NCBI GenBank assembly: GCA_910586215.1 | Contig: CAJUGH010000004.1 | Location: 1-64,000 of the forward strand | Reading direction: 5' to 3' | Length of the DNA stretch: 64,000 nt | Source: an uncultured Acetatifactor sp. | Lineage (GTDB): Bacteria > Bacillota > Clostridia > Lachnospirales > Lachnospiraceae | In this document: positions 32,419 to 42,325 of the stretch, one piece after another | Layout: each line of letters opens with the position of its first letter | How positions within the stretch are numbered: position 1 is the stretch's first letter | Position numbers and translations under genes: made by a program | Notes under the pieces: model-generated | Database searches by the model: none | What the model was told of the DNA's origin: nothing | The model's input: only the letters and a program-made list of their open reading frames with translations

Positions 32419-33444
32419 TCATGGTTCCTGCCCGTCCATTTCATCCGCTGCGGCCTGCTCCCCATGCGCAGGCTGCTCATAAAGCGAGGTCAGCACTTTG
32501 TTAAAATCTTTCTGCGCCGGAGTCTGTATATAGACCGTGTACCCAAGGGATTCAAAATGCGCTTTTGCCTGTGCCGCCCTCACCTGGCCGTGGTTATGGG
32601 GCGTCCCGTCCGCAAGTTTCCCGTCCATGTCATTGTCATAGCACAGCACGATCTCCCGGATCTGCGGATGGTCGCTTAAGAACTGTTTCAGCGCCTTGTC
32701 GGAAAGGCATCCCTCTGAGATCCGGTAGTCTTTCCTCCAGTCAATCCCATGCAGCTTGCAGAGCGTGGCATGGCTCATTGCGTCGATGGGCGCCTCAAAC
32801 TCATAAACCCGCCTGCTCCTGCCCTCCATGAGAAAGCCATAGGTCTTGTCCGAGTTCTCCATATCCTGGCGGAAACTGCTGTCTGCGCTGGGTCCCCGCA
32901 GGGCGCAGTACCGGGGCGTCCCCCTGCTGTCATATCCCACAAACGCACAGTTGCGGCGCACCCTGCCGTTCACCTCCTGCCTTGACTGGAATACTTTCCC
33001 CTGTTTCATCATCGCCTGGACGATCTCCGGGTCAATCTTCCGGGTCTTTGTCAGGTACGCAAACACCCGACGGTCATCCGTATCCCTGGGCGGGAGCTGC
33101 ATTTTCCCCCTTTCCGCCTTTTCCCGTACTGCAACGATATGCACCGTCTGCTCATAAGCCCTGCTCCCAAGGATGCGCTCCATGGCGTCCAGTTTCCCCA
33201 GCCCCAGGTAGTTCATGGCAAATTCCACAATGTTTCCGCCTTTTTCCTCCGTGAAAGAATAATAGCCACGGCCATGCCTGAACAGGTATAATCCCCTATA
33301 GTTCTTCACATGGACCGTGGCCTTATCGCTTTTTTCGATCTCAAAACCATTGCTCACCGCAAAATCTATAATATTTGTCTGATAGATCTGCTGCATCTGT
33401 TCCTCCGTAAAGGGCATGGGCCTGCCCCGCTGTTTTACCTCCAT
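32419..33444 (-). CDS. DUF3991/Toprim primase-like protein
   Basis: A protein of 341 residues. The N-terminus IDFAVSNGFEIEKSDKATV and HVKNYRGLYLFRHGRGYYSF matches DUF3991, and the C-terminal half has a Toprim core (EIVLCYDNDMDGKLADGTPH, GQVRAAQAKAHF). Such proteins make or process primers on mobile elements, probably for replication or strand synthesis after transfer. AAAGGAGGAAAACGGC precedes the ATG. No zinc-finger cluster is obvious. Confidence 0.82.
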   Translation of the reverse strand: MEVKQRGRPMPFTEEQMQQIYQTNIIDFAVSNGFEIEKSDKATVHVKNYRGLYLFRHGRGYYSFTEEKGGNIVEFAMNYLGLGKLDAMERILGSRAYEQTVHIVAVREKAERGKMQLPPRDTDDRRVFAYLTKTRKIDPEIVQAMMKQGKVFQSRQEVNGRVRRNCAFVGYDSRGTPRYCALRGPSADSSFRQDMENSDKTYGFLMEGRSRRVYEFEAPIDAMSHATLCKLHGIDWRKDYRISEGCLSDKALKQFLSDHPQIREIVLCYDNDMDGKLADGTPHNHGQVRAAQAKAHFESLGYTVYIQTPAQKDFNKVLTSLYEQPAHGEQAAADEMDGQEP

Positions 33445-33537
33445 GCCGTTTTCCTCCTTTCCACGGTTTCGCCGCTAAGTCCTCCCTGTTCATCGTGTTT
33501 ACCATTATCCCGGCATTGTTTCCGGCTGAAAATTTTC

Positions 33538-36500
33538 CTACACATATTCACAGCTTTCCCCATCTTCCTGTTCCTCCGCAGCCTCCTCCCTTATATATTC
33601 CGCATTTTCCCCGTGGGCCTCATGCAGGGTAAATCCCTGAACCCTGATGTTCATCAGCCACTGGTCGAAGAACTGCAGCAGATCCTCTATCTGTTCCTCC
33701 GTCCTTTCGCTGGTTTCATAATAAATCCCCATGTTATCCTGGGTATAGGACAGAAGATATACAGAGCGGCCTTCCGCATCCATCAGGAACGTGATCTCCG
33801 GGTCACGCATCCTGTCACCGTTCTGCGTGTAATAGTGGGCAATGCTGTATTCATTCTCCCCGATATTTTCCAATACAAGGTCGTCAAAACCGTCCTGCTT
33901 AAACTTCATATAGGTATAAGTCCCGTCAAATAATTCCTGGGCCAGCCTGTGCAGTTTCCGGTAGATGCTGTAGCCGTAATTCCTGCACGCCTTTTTCTCC
34001 CCCGCTGTTTTCGGTTCCTCCTGTTCATCAGCAAATTCCAGCGCCAGGTTAAGGGATACCTGCTCTTTCAGAAGTCCTGACAGCTTTTCCTCCCCGTCAA
34101 AGGGCTTTTCCGCCTGCGCCTCTGCCGCCTCAGACTGCCTCTGCAGTTCCCCCAGCCGCCGCTCACTGTCTGACAGACAGGACGGCACTTTCTCCGCAAG
34201 ATTTTCAAGCCTTGTGATATTCCCCAGGGCTGAGTCCCCCGCATCCGTCTGGTAGCTGCCCTCCCCTTTCAGGCACAGCAGCACATTGAAAAGCGGCCCT
34301 CTTTTTAAGAGTACCTGGAACCCGGCATAGGTTCCGGCTGATAAAATATCACCATCCTCATGCCCCAGGGCTGCCATCTGCATCTTCAGGTATTCCCCTG
34401 CCTTCGCCCTCTCGTCAAACAGCCTGTGGTTTAAGGTAATGGAAAATTCATGGGGTTTCTCCCTGGCATACATTGCCGCATCCGCTTTCTGCCGCCTTGC
34501 CGTTTCCGTATATTTTTCGATTTCCTGGGGGTAATAGTGGGTAATTTTGAACTGGAGATCCGAATGCTCGTTTTTCCATGCTGATTTCAGCGTCTGCAGG
34601 CGGTAGACCTCATTATCCACCTCCATCTTCCGCTTGATCTTCGGGTCGGAAACCGCAAGGGCCTTGAACTCGGCATACTGCAACACCACCTCGTCCACGT
34701 CCTCACAGCTCCTCAAGGCGCTGCGCCCGGTCATGATCTGGCTGATATACTTCTGTTTCTGTTCCAATATCTGCCAGAGGTAGGCGTCAAATGTCTGCTC
34801 CGTAATGTAGTTAAAAATAGAAACCTCCCCATTCTCATTCCCCTGCCGCAGGATGCGCCCGTTGCGCTGGGTCAGGTCAGCCGGCCTCCAGGGGGCGTCC
34901 AGATTATGCAGGGCAATCATCTTATCCTGCACATTCAGGCCTGTTCCCATCTTTTCCGTACTGCCCATCAGTACCCGCACTTCCCCGCCCCGCACTTTTT
35001 CCAGCAGTTCCGCCCTTTTTGCGTCCGTGTTGGCCTCATGTATGAAAGCAATATCCTTTTCCGCCACACCCACGCTGATAAGGGCCTCTTTCATGGCCTG
35101 GTAAAAATTAAACCGGCCGTCCGCCTTGGGCGTCCCCTTGTCACAGAAGATAAGCTGGGTGGAACGTCTGTCTGCCGTATCATGGTAAAATTCCGCCACT
35201 TTCCCGGCACAGGCATTGAGTTTTGTATCGGGGTCATTCTCCAGGGTTTCATCCAGGATGCGGGGATCCACGGAGAGCAGCCTTGCCTCGTTGGTCAGTT
35301 TCAGGAAATTGTCCTCGCTGCTGTCCACTTCCTTATTGCGGATGGCCTCCGCCCTTTCCACCAGTTCCTCCATAATTGCTTTCTGGTCCGGGGTGATAGC
35401 CGTCTTCACCACCTGCATCCTGCCCGTTTTAAGCTGCGGCACCGGAAGGGCCAGCATATCCGCCGTCTTAATGTCCGCCACCAAAAACAGCATGGACATC
35501 AGTTCCGGCAGGTTATGGAACTTGGCAAACCTGGCTTTCATCTGGTAGCCGGAGCCCTCCGGCTTGATCTCCAGGGAAGATTCCACCCTGCCGAATGTGC
35601 TGGCCCATGCGTCGAACATGAGCAGCCCCCTGCGCTTTAATTCTGAGGGCTGCAGGGTCTTCTGCATGACATACAGTTCCGACATGGAGTTGGAAACCGG
35701 TGTGCCGGTCAGGTACACCACGCCGTGTTCCTCTGTGAGTTCATTGATATACTGGCATTTCATGTGCATATCCATCGCCCGCTGGCTGCTCTGCCCTCCC
35801 ACTCCCGCCACTCTCTGCATCTTGGTGTAGCTGTAATTATTCTTATAGGCATGGGCCTCATCCACAAACAGGTTATCCACGCCCAGTTCCTCGAAAGAAA
35901 TCGTATCGTCCTTTTTAGCCGCATTATAAAGCCTGTCAAATCGATCCTGGAGGTTCCGCTTAAATATCTCCATCTGTTTCAGTGTCCAGGTTTTCCCGGA
36001 ACGCAGTTTCATTTCATCAATCTTCTGCGTGATCTCATCAATTTCCTCCTGCATGGCGGACAGCTGCCTCTCCCTTGACAGGGAAATCAATTCAAAAGAA
36101 CTGTGCCCCATGATGATGCAGTCATAATCCCCGGTGGCAATGCGGCTCACAAACCTCCTGCGGCGGGCCTTTTCAAAATCTTTGTTGGTGGCTATCAGGA
36201 TATTGGCATTGGGATAGAGCCGCATGAATTCCGTTGCCCACTGCTCCAGGGTATGGTTCGGCACTGCGATCAGCGGCTTGCTGCAGACCCCCAGCCGTTT
36301 CCTTTCATACGCAATGGCGCAGGCCGTCATGGTCTTGCCCGCCCCCACTTCATGAGCCACTAGGAGGTTCCCGTCTCCGTATATTCCCATGGCTACCGTG
36401 TCCCGCTGGTGCTTCCGCAGGGTGATGGTTTCGTTCATATCCGGCAGCATCAGGCCATCCCCGTTGTATGTCCTGGGACGGATGTTATTGAAACGGTCAT

Positions 36501-39500
36501 TATAAAGCATTGTAAGCGCCGCCCCCCTTTCCGGTTCGGCAAACAGCCAGGACTCAAACTCCATCTTGATCTGTGCCTGTTTTTCCCTTGCAAGCAGGGT
36601 TTCCCGCCTGTTCAGCACATACCGCACCTTTTCTTCCCCGGTGTCCGGATCCGTGTATTCCTGACGGTCACGGACTTCCACTGTCTTCAGATTCAGCGTG
36701 TATTCCATAATCGCATAAGCATTCAGCCTGTCCGTCCCGTAAGTTTTGTTCGCCGCAACGGAATCCCATTCCGCATTCTTATTGGTAATGAAATATGTCC
36801 CGGTGCATTCCGCAAATTCGATTCGGATGCGGTTCTTTCTGTTAAAATCGCTGGTTCTGAACTTCTCATACATGAAATCTTGGTAATATTCCGCCGGTAT
36901 CCATGTGGAACCAAGCACAAAGCTGATGTCCTCCGGCTTTAACGGCTCCGGCTGCACCTGCGTAAGCGCTTCCACGTTCCTGCCGAACCATTCCGGGTAT
37001 TTCTCTGCGGCAAGCATGGCCTGGGCCAGCTTATCCTTTACATGGCCGCTTAAATATTCCTCCGCAAGCACCCAGCCGGAAACCGCATCCCCCTCCTGCC
37101 ACTTTGCCGGGTCCTGGTAAACCCTGCTCCCCAGCTCCTCCAGGATGGCCTCTTTGCTGCACATACTGCCGTCTTTCCGGTAAAGGTACTGCATATAGTC
37201 AAGATCAAACTTCCCTCTGGCATTTAAGGTGATCCGCAGGGCTTCCTCTATGCTGTCCGCCGTTTTGGGCATACTCTTGGGGCGGATGGTGGCTTTATGG
37301 AACACCGCCGTCTTTTTATACTCGCCTTTTATCTTCTTCCCGTGTTCATCCTTTACCTCTTCCTCGATGGACCGCAGGAGCGGCGCATCCGCATCTTTGG
37401 CAAATGCCGTGACGTTCCCCTGGGAATTGAGATAGCCATATTTTTTTATGTACCCGTCATATTCCCTGTTCAGGCGTTCCAGCAGGCCTGACAGTTTCGT
37501 TTCGTATTCCATGGTGGGCAGTTCCCATCCCAGCCTGGGATCCCCATGCAGCTGAAAATCCATAAGCTCCCTCAGCGCATTGCGGATGCGCAGCAGCCCG
37601 TCCAGCCTTTCCGCTTTTTTCCCGGACAATTCCTGCAGGTACATCCGGGAGTCCTCCCGGTAATAGAATGCGTCGCCAACTTTTGTGTAGCTGTAATTCT
37701 TCACATCCGGCGCTGCGGGGATCCACTCTTTGATAACCGTGTCCTTATCCTCGGAAAGTTCACTTTCAGGTTCCTCGTACTGTCCGTGGAGCCGGGCGAC
37801 TGCCTCGTCCAGCAGTTCTCCCAGTTCCCTGTCAGGATATGGCTTGCAGGTGACGAAATTATAGTTGCTGTACATGCCGTTTTCCTGCACAATCGTTCCC
37901 AGCACCATTTCCGGATGGTCAATAAAATAACTGTTGTAAGGGATCCCGTTCTCGTCTTTTTCCACGGAAAGCCAGGCTGTGTTCTTTTCATCCGGTATAA
38001 TCTCCTGGACCCGCTTTTTCAAAAACAGGATGTCTGTGGTTGCCTCTGTCCCCGCAACCTGCTTAAAGGCATTGTCCGGCAGGCGGATGGCCCCGATCAG
38101 CTCCGCACGCTGGGCCAGATACTTCCTGACCGTCTGGTTTTCTTTATCCATGGTGAATTTCGTGGTAATGACGGCCATGATGCCCCCTGCCCTGAGCTTA
38201 TCCAGGCTCTTTGCCAGGAAATAATCATGTATCCTGAATTTATAGCGGTCATACCTCCTGTCGCTGACCCGGATGCTGTGGAACGGCACATTCCCCACTA
38301 CCACATCAAAGAAACTGTCGGAGAAATCTGTGTCCTCATATCCTTTGATCAGGATGTCCGCCTGGGGGTAAAGTTTCCTGGCAATGCCTCCCGCAACAGG
38401 TTCCAGCTCCACTCCATAGAGTTTTGACCCGCCCATTTCCTCCGGCAGGGCCGAAAAAAAGTTTCCCGTCCCCAGCGCCGGATCCAGGATGTTCCCGGAA
38501 CGGAAACCAAACTGATACAAAGCCTGATAAATATACTTTATTACTTTCTGGTCCGTGTAGTAGGATGTCAGGGTAGACGCCGTGGCCGACTGCATTTCTT
38601 CCTCCGTCAGCAGCTCCGTTATCTCGTCATACTCCTTTTCCCAGCCCTCTTTTCCGGGTGTCAGGGCATTGGCAAGGCCGCCCCAGCCTGTAAAACGGGC
38701 AAGTATGATCTGCTCCTCTGCGGATGCCATGCGGCTCTCCTGCTGCAGCTGCTTGAGCAGCCGGATTGCCTCCACATTGCTGCGGAATTTTGTTTTCGGG
38801 CCGCCATCATACAGATGATGTTCCGGCTGGTAGCGGTAGTTCATTGTCCCATCCTGGAAACGCTGTTCTATCTCCCCCGCCACTTCCATGGCGTATTGTT
38901 TCCCTGCCTCTGTGATACGGCCCATATTTTCAATCCGCTGTTTCGTTTCTTCCGAAAAATCTCCATTCTCCACAGCCTGGATGACTGTCTTGGATATTTC
39001 CGCATCCGTATAAAAAGGCTGCAGCAGCTCCGCATTTTCAATCAAAGCTATCGGCAGCCTCTCCCTGACCTGATACCCACCGGACCCCCTAAGCTGTTCA
39101 ATATCGCCCAACTCAGCCGTATGGTTCCCGTCCAGATACCCCAGGACTTCAAAGATCCGGCTGTCATAAGCGATTCTGCTCCCCACAGGGAACGGCATAT
39201 ATCCCGGCGTTTCTGCTTCCTGTTCCGTTTCCGGGCGCAGTATCTGGTCGCCGCCTTTCCCGTCCTCTCCATAGGGGCCGGGATAGATTTCAAACAGGCT
39301 GATCTGCCCATCTCCATGGTCATTTACTGCGCTTTCCGCTGCATTCGTTCCGCCGGAAATACTTTCCCCGGAGATATGTTCCTCAGAATTGTTTCCGTTT
39401 GAAGTGTCTTCATCGGAATATTTTTTATCCGAATTATCTTCATCCGGAACATCTTTATCCGCTATTTTCCTATTCGGAATTTCTACATTTGATTTTTCTG

Positions 39501-41235
39501 CACCCGAAGTATCTTGATCTGGAATATCTTCCCCCGCAGTATCTTCATTTGAAACATCTTCCCCTACGGCATCCTCGTCTGAAACATCTTCCCCCGCAGC
39601 ATCTTCGCCTGAAACATCTTCATCCAGAATATTGTAATCATCTATGGCATCTTCCTCACGGTATGGGAGATATTCTCCATGCTCGATCAGAGAGCCAATC
39701 ACATGGGCGATCACATCCCATGACAACCGCACAAAGCCGTCCTTTCCGAAAAAGAAATCTGCCACATCCCGCCCCGGCACGATTCCCCCTGTCCCGTCAC
39801 TGCTCTTTTGGAAACCATAATCCCGGTAAATATCCCTGACGGCATCCCGCTTCACCTCCATGGTGCCGGCCTGCCGGAATACCTGGTTGATGCGGTCATA
39901 CAAATCCTGTGGGTACACACTGGTGTCTGTTAAAAGCCTCTGTATCTCATCCCAGTCTTTATGCTCCCTGACATTCTCTTTTGTGGCCGACTCCTGCAGA
40001 CGGAAAAAGGAACCTTCGGCGGCATTTTCCGCCTTGGGTTCCTCTGCATCATTTTCCACAATTTTTCCTGTGTTTTCTGTATTTACTGTACTTCCTTTTT
40101 TCGGTTCAGAATCTGCCGTATTCCCTATCCCGGCTACCGGGGCAGATATACCACTTCCTGCAGGACGATTTCCTCCGCCTGTCTGGTTATCATCTCCATA
40201 TGCCCTGCCCTCTCCAGCGTGTCCTCCGTTTCCGGCATCGGCTGCACCTCCAAAAGCTGCTGTATCAGCGCCTCTTTCTTCCTCTCCGCCTCCTGGTCCA
40301 CCCTGGTGATCATCTCGTTGACCTGCCCCAGCGCGATCAGTTCCGACAGTCTCTGCGGATGCCTGGACATCATGTAGTCTTTCCACCTTTTCCCGAACAT
40401 CCCGGCCGGACTCCGGTCGTATTCGCTGTTCTCCGAGATTCTGAGATCCGGGTACAGCATCCCGTCCTCCCCTTTCCTGTATTCCAGTTTCGCTAACGGT
40501 TCCCTGCCCATATCCCTGGCTCCTTTCCTCCTTGATTTCCTCAATCTGTTTATGTATCTCTGACAGGACCGGCCTTGCTATGGCGCAGGCATAATACCCA
40601 AGCCCCATGAACAGTTCCAGGCTCCCGAAATGGCTGATATTCTCAAATGCCCCTGTTTCCTCAAAAGGTTCCGTCCCGATCCCACATTTCTTAAATACAA
40701 TGTAGGCGGCGCTGTCCGATGCCAGCCTTGCGAACTCCGCCCGTACCGCCTCTATGGGAAGTCCATACAACACACTGTCCTCATTTTTGACCTCCACACA
40801 GGACAGGTATCTCTCCAGAAACAAGTCCGCCTGCATAGCGGAAAGCTGGCACAGACAATTCTCTATATTGTCCCCGTCTATCCCGAACCTTTCATGGAAC
40901 CTGCGCAGGATCTCCGGCTGGTACTGCCGCTCCAGCGACCAGACCGCACCCATGGCTTTCCGGAATTCCTCATAGCTGCCACGGGTATCGGCAAGGTCAA
41001 AATAGTAGGCAAGCGTGGCTTTCGGGTCATTCATATCCACAACGCCGATGCCCTTGGAACCGGCCTTTAAATACCTCCCGGTCTGTTTCTCCCAGCCCGC
41101 TTTTGTGGCAAGCAGGCCGGCATCCGGCCTCTGCACATAGATCAGCACGTTCTTGTCAAAAGACATCTTATAATATTTTGACACGCTGGACAAAAGCCCC
41201 ATCCACTCCGTCCTGCTGCGTGTCAGCGCCTGCAC
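33538..41235 (-). CDS. Giant DarB-like methyltransferase-helicase
   Basis: A protein of 2,565 residues. An N6-adenine methyltransferase-type domain has LDPALGTGNFFSA (about 918) and VVGNVPFHS (about 980, the NPPF site changed to NVPF). A superfamily 2 (SNF2-like) helicase follows with VAHEVGAGKTMTA (about 1630), VDEAHAYKN (about 1793) and TQRNGRILRQGN (about 2128). The order recalls phage P1 DarB, which protects incoming DNA from type I restriction, and such giants are common on ICEs. The GTG at 41235 lacks a ribosome site, and the same frame reads GRETYLADLYRQSV upstream, so the true start may be nearer 41277. Confidence 0.85.
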   Translation of the reverse strand: MQALTRSRTEWMGLLSSVSKYYKMSFDKNVLIYVQRPDAGLLATKAGWEKQTGRYLKAGSKGIGVVDMNDPKATLAYYFDLADTRGSYEEFRKAMGAVWSLERQYQPEILRRFHERFGIDGDNIENCLCQLSAMQADLFLERYLSCVEVKNEDSVLYGLPIEAVRAEFARLASDSAAYIVFKKCGIGTEPFEETGAFENISHFGSLELFMGLGYYACAIARPVLSEIHKQIEEIKEERSQGYGQGTVSETGIQERGGRDAVPGSQNLGEQRIRPESGRDVREKVERLHDVQASAETVGTDRAGAGQRDDHQGGPGGGEEERGADTAAFGGAADAGNGGHAGEGRAYGDDNQTGGGNRPAGSGISAPVAGIGNTADSEPKKGSTVNTENTGKIVENDAEEPKAENAAEGSFFRLQESATKENVREHKDWDEIQRLLTDTSVYPQDLYDRINQVFRQAGTMEVKRDAVRDIYRDYGFQKSSDGTGGIVPGRDVADFFFGKDGFVRLSWDVIAHVIGSLIEHGEYLPYREEDAIDDYNILDEDVSGEDAAGEDVSDEDAVGEDVSNEDTAGEDIPDQDTSGAEKSNVEIPNRKIADKDVPDEDNSDKKYSDEDTSNGNNSEEHISGESISGGTNAAESAVNDHGDGQISLFEIYPGPYGEDGKGGDQILRPETEQEAETPGYMPFPVGSRIAYDSRIFEVLGYLDGNHTAELGDIEQLRGSGGYQVRERLPIALIENAELLQPFYTDAEISKTVIQAVENGDFSEETKQRIENMGRITEAGKQYAMEVAGEIEQRFQDGTMNYRYQPEHHLYDGGPKTKFRSNVEAIRLLKQLQQESRMASAEEQIILARFTGWGGLANALTPGKEGWEKEYDEITELLTEEEMQSATASTLTSYYTDQKVIKYIYQALYQFGFRSGNILDPALGTGNFFSALPEEMGGSKLYGVELEPVAGGIARKLYPQADILIKGYEDTDFSDSFFDVVVGNVPFHSIRVSDRRYDRYKFRIHDYFLAKSLDKLRAGGIMAVITTKFTMDKENQTVRKYLAQRAELIGAIRLPDNAFKQVAGTEATTDILFLKKRVQEIIPDEKNTAWLSVEKDENGIPYNSYFIDHPEMVLGTIVQENGMYSNYNFVTCKPYPDRELGELLDEAVARLHGQYEEPESELSEDKDTVIKEWIPAAPDVKNYSYTKVGDAFYYREDSRMYLQELSGKKAERLDGLLRIRNALRELMDFQLHGDPRLGWELPTMEYETKLSGLLERLNREYDGYIKKYGYLNSQGNVTAFAKDADAPLLRSIEEEVKDEHGKKIKGEYKKTAVFHKATIRPKSMPKTADSIEEALRITLNARGKFDLDYMQYLYRKDGSMCSKEAILEELGSRVYQDPAKWQEGDAVSGWVLAEEYLSGHVKDKLAQAMLAAEKYPEWFGRNVEALTQVQPEPLKPEDISFVLGSTWIPAEYYQDFMYEKFRTSDFNRKNRIRIEFAECTGTYFITNKNAEWDSVAANKTYGTDRLNAYAIMEYTLNLKTVEVRDRQEYTDPDTGEEKVRYVLNRRETLLAREKQAQIKMEFESWLFAEPERGAALTMLYNDRFNNIRPRTYNGDGLMLPDMNETITLRKHQRDTVAMGIYGDGNLLVAHEVGAGKTMTACAIAYERKRLGVCSKPLIAVPNHTLEQWATEFMRLYPNANILIATNKDFEKARRRRFVSRIATGDYDCIIMGHSSFELISLSRERQLSAMQEEIDEITQKIDEMKLRSGKTWTLKQMEIFKRNLQDRFDRLYNAAKKDDTISFEELGVDNLFVDEAHAYKNNYSYTKMQRVAGVGGQSSQRAMDMHMKCQYINELTEEHGVVYLTGTPVSNSMSELYVMQKTLQPSELKRRGLLMFDAWASTFGRVESSLEIKPEGSGYQMKARFAKFHNLPELMSMLFLVADIKTADMLALPVPQLKTGRMQVVKTAITPDQKAIMEELVERAEAIRNKEVDSSEDNFLKLTNEARLLSVDPRILDETLENDPDTKLNACAGKVAEFYHDTADRRSTQLIFCDKGTPKADGRFNFYQAMKEALISVGVAEKDIAFIHEANTDAKRAELLEKVRGGEVRVLMGSTEKMGTGLNVQDKMIALHNLDAPWRPADLTQRNGRILRQGNENGEVSIFNYITEQTFDAYLWQILEQKQKYISQIMTGRSALRSCEDVDEVVLQYAEFKALAVSDPKIKRKMEVDNEVYRLQTLKSAWKNEHSDLQFKITHYYPQEIEKYTETARRQKADAAMYAREKPHEFSITLNHRLFDERAKAGEYLKMQMAALGHEDGDILSAGTYAGFQVLLKRGPLFNVLLCLKGEGSYQTDAGDSALGNITRLENLAEKVPSCLSDSERRLGELQRQSEAAEAQAEKPFDGEEKLSGLLKEQVSLNLALEFADEQEEPKTAGEKKACRNYGYSIYRKLHRLAQELFDGTYTYMKFKQDGFDDLVLENIGENEYSIAHYYTQNGDRMRDPEITFLMDAEGRSVYLLSYTQDNMGIYYETSERTEEQIEDLLQFFDQWLMNIRVQGFTLHEAHGENAEYIREEAAEEQEDGESCEYV
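39357..39633 (-). repeat. 15-bp (5-residue) repeat tract inside the giant protein
   Basis: About 17-18 diverged units coding for patterns such as GEDVS, DEDAV, NEDTA and GEDIP in a linker between the N-terminal region and the methyltransferase domain. The tract is acidic and probably disordered. Units near 39,540-39,620 are the most alike. Confidence 0.75.
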
Positions 41236-41269
41236 CGATTGGCGGTACAGGTCAGCAAGGTATGTTTCC

Positions 41270-42325
41270 CTACCCAGCTTTCTGCCCCGTTGCTCCGCCG
41301 TCCCTGGCGAAATACAGTTCCAGCGCCTTTATGATCGTCTCCTCGATTTCCTTTCTGCTCTGGCCGCCGTCAAAGAACCTGCTGATGACGGTATCCTTTA
41401 TCTTGATGGGTTGTGTGTTCTTTGGTTTTTTCGCCTTTTCATCCGTGATGACCTGGCGCAGCAGTTCCTCCGTCAGCTTCCCTTTCCGGGCATAGTCATG
41501 CAGGAGGGCTGATTTCTTTGTGTCAATACGGCATCCGCCGTCAGTTATCAGCTGCGCCATTAACGGCTGCATTTCCGCTTTCACAAAGGATATGTCATAA
41601 GCAGCCTCAAAGCCGAGGGTCCTGGCATCCAGGCACTCCAGCAGCGGCGCCGCAAGGGTAGCAATCCTGAGATACCTGGCGATACGGTCCCTGCTCAGCC
41701 CGTATTCCTCGCTGACCGCCGCCCCTGCATCCGACTTCTTTGGGTTTTCCAATGAAGTCCCGTTTTTCCCCATTTCATGCGGGTTTACCAGTTCCTCAAT
41801 CTCCCTTAACAGGTCGTTCCTTTTCCCCTGGCACTTGATGGCGTCATAGTGCTGTTTCAGGCAGAATGCCTTTTCAGAGAAAGTCAGATCGTCAAAGGAA
41901 CGCTGGCGCAGGTTCGTTTCCGTCACGATCAGGACGGCCTCCGCATGGTCCAGGTTTTCCTTAATGACAACGGGACCTCTGGTAAGCCCTGCCAGCCTTG
42001 CCGCATTGACACGGTTATGGCCGCTTAAGATGGTATGCCTGTCCTCATGTTTCCAGAGGATGATCGGCTCCAGAATGCCCAGTTCCCGGATGCTCTCCAC
42101 CATGTCCTGGAGCCGCTGGCCGCCGTACAGCTTGAACTTGTGGTCGGGGAACGGCTCCATCCTGTCAAAGTCCATCTCCAGAAGTCCCGTCCCATCGGTT
42201 TCCTGCCCCTGCTGCGGCTGTGCTGTTTCTTCCTTGGTCTTAAAATCAAACAGGTCGTCCATCCCGTCCAGGCTGGAACTAAGCAATGTGTTTCTTGCCG
42301 GTATTTTCGGTGTCCTTGCCGCCAT
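41270..42325 (-). CDS. parB: ParB-family partition protein
   Basis: A protein of 351 residues. The ParB N-terminal domain reads ELGILEPIILWKHEDRHTIL and SGHNRVNAARLAGL. RSFDDLTFSEKAFCLKQH and SEEYGLSRDRIARYLRIATL follow as its helix-turn-helix region. It acts with ParA to stabilise the excised or replicating element. The gene begins inside the parA end, 46 bp overlap. The N-terminal 55 residues are disordered. Confidence 0.9.
   Translation of the reverse strand: MAARTPKIPARNTLLSSSLDGMDDLFDFKTKEETAQPQQGQETDGTGLLEMDFDRMEPFPDHKFKLYGGQRLQDMVESIRELGILEPIILWKHEDRHTILSGHNRVNAARLAGLTRGPVVIKENLDHAEAVLIVTETNLRQRSFDDLTFSEKAFCLKQHYDAIKCQGKRNDLLREIEELVNPHEMGKNGTSLENPKKSDAGAAVSEEYGLSRDRIARYLRIATLAAPLLECLDARTLGFEAAYDISFVKAEMQPLMAQLITDGGCRIDTKKSALLHDYARKGKLTEELLRQVITDEKAKKPKNTQPIKIKDTVISRFFDGGQSRKEIEETIIKALELYFARDGGATGQKAG

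Noticed and set aside
37546..38427. 293-residue plus-strand frame
   Set aside because: Antisense to the methyltransferase domain of the giant protein, with no start signal.
39357..39633. Regular repeats considered as a CRISPR array
   Set aside because: Units are adjacent without spacers and keep a coding frame.
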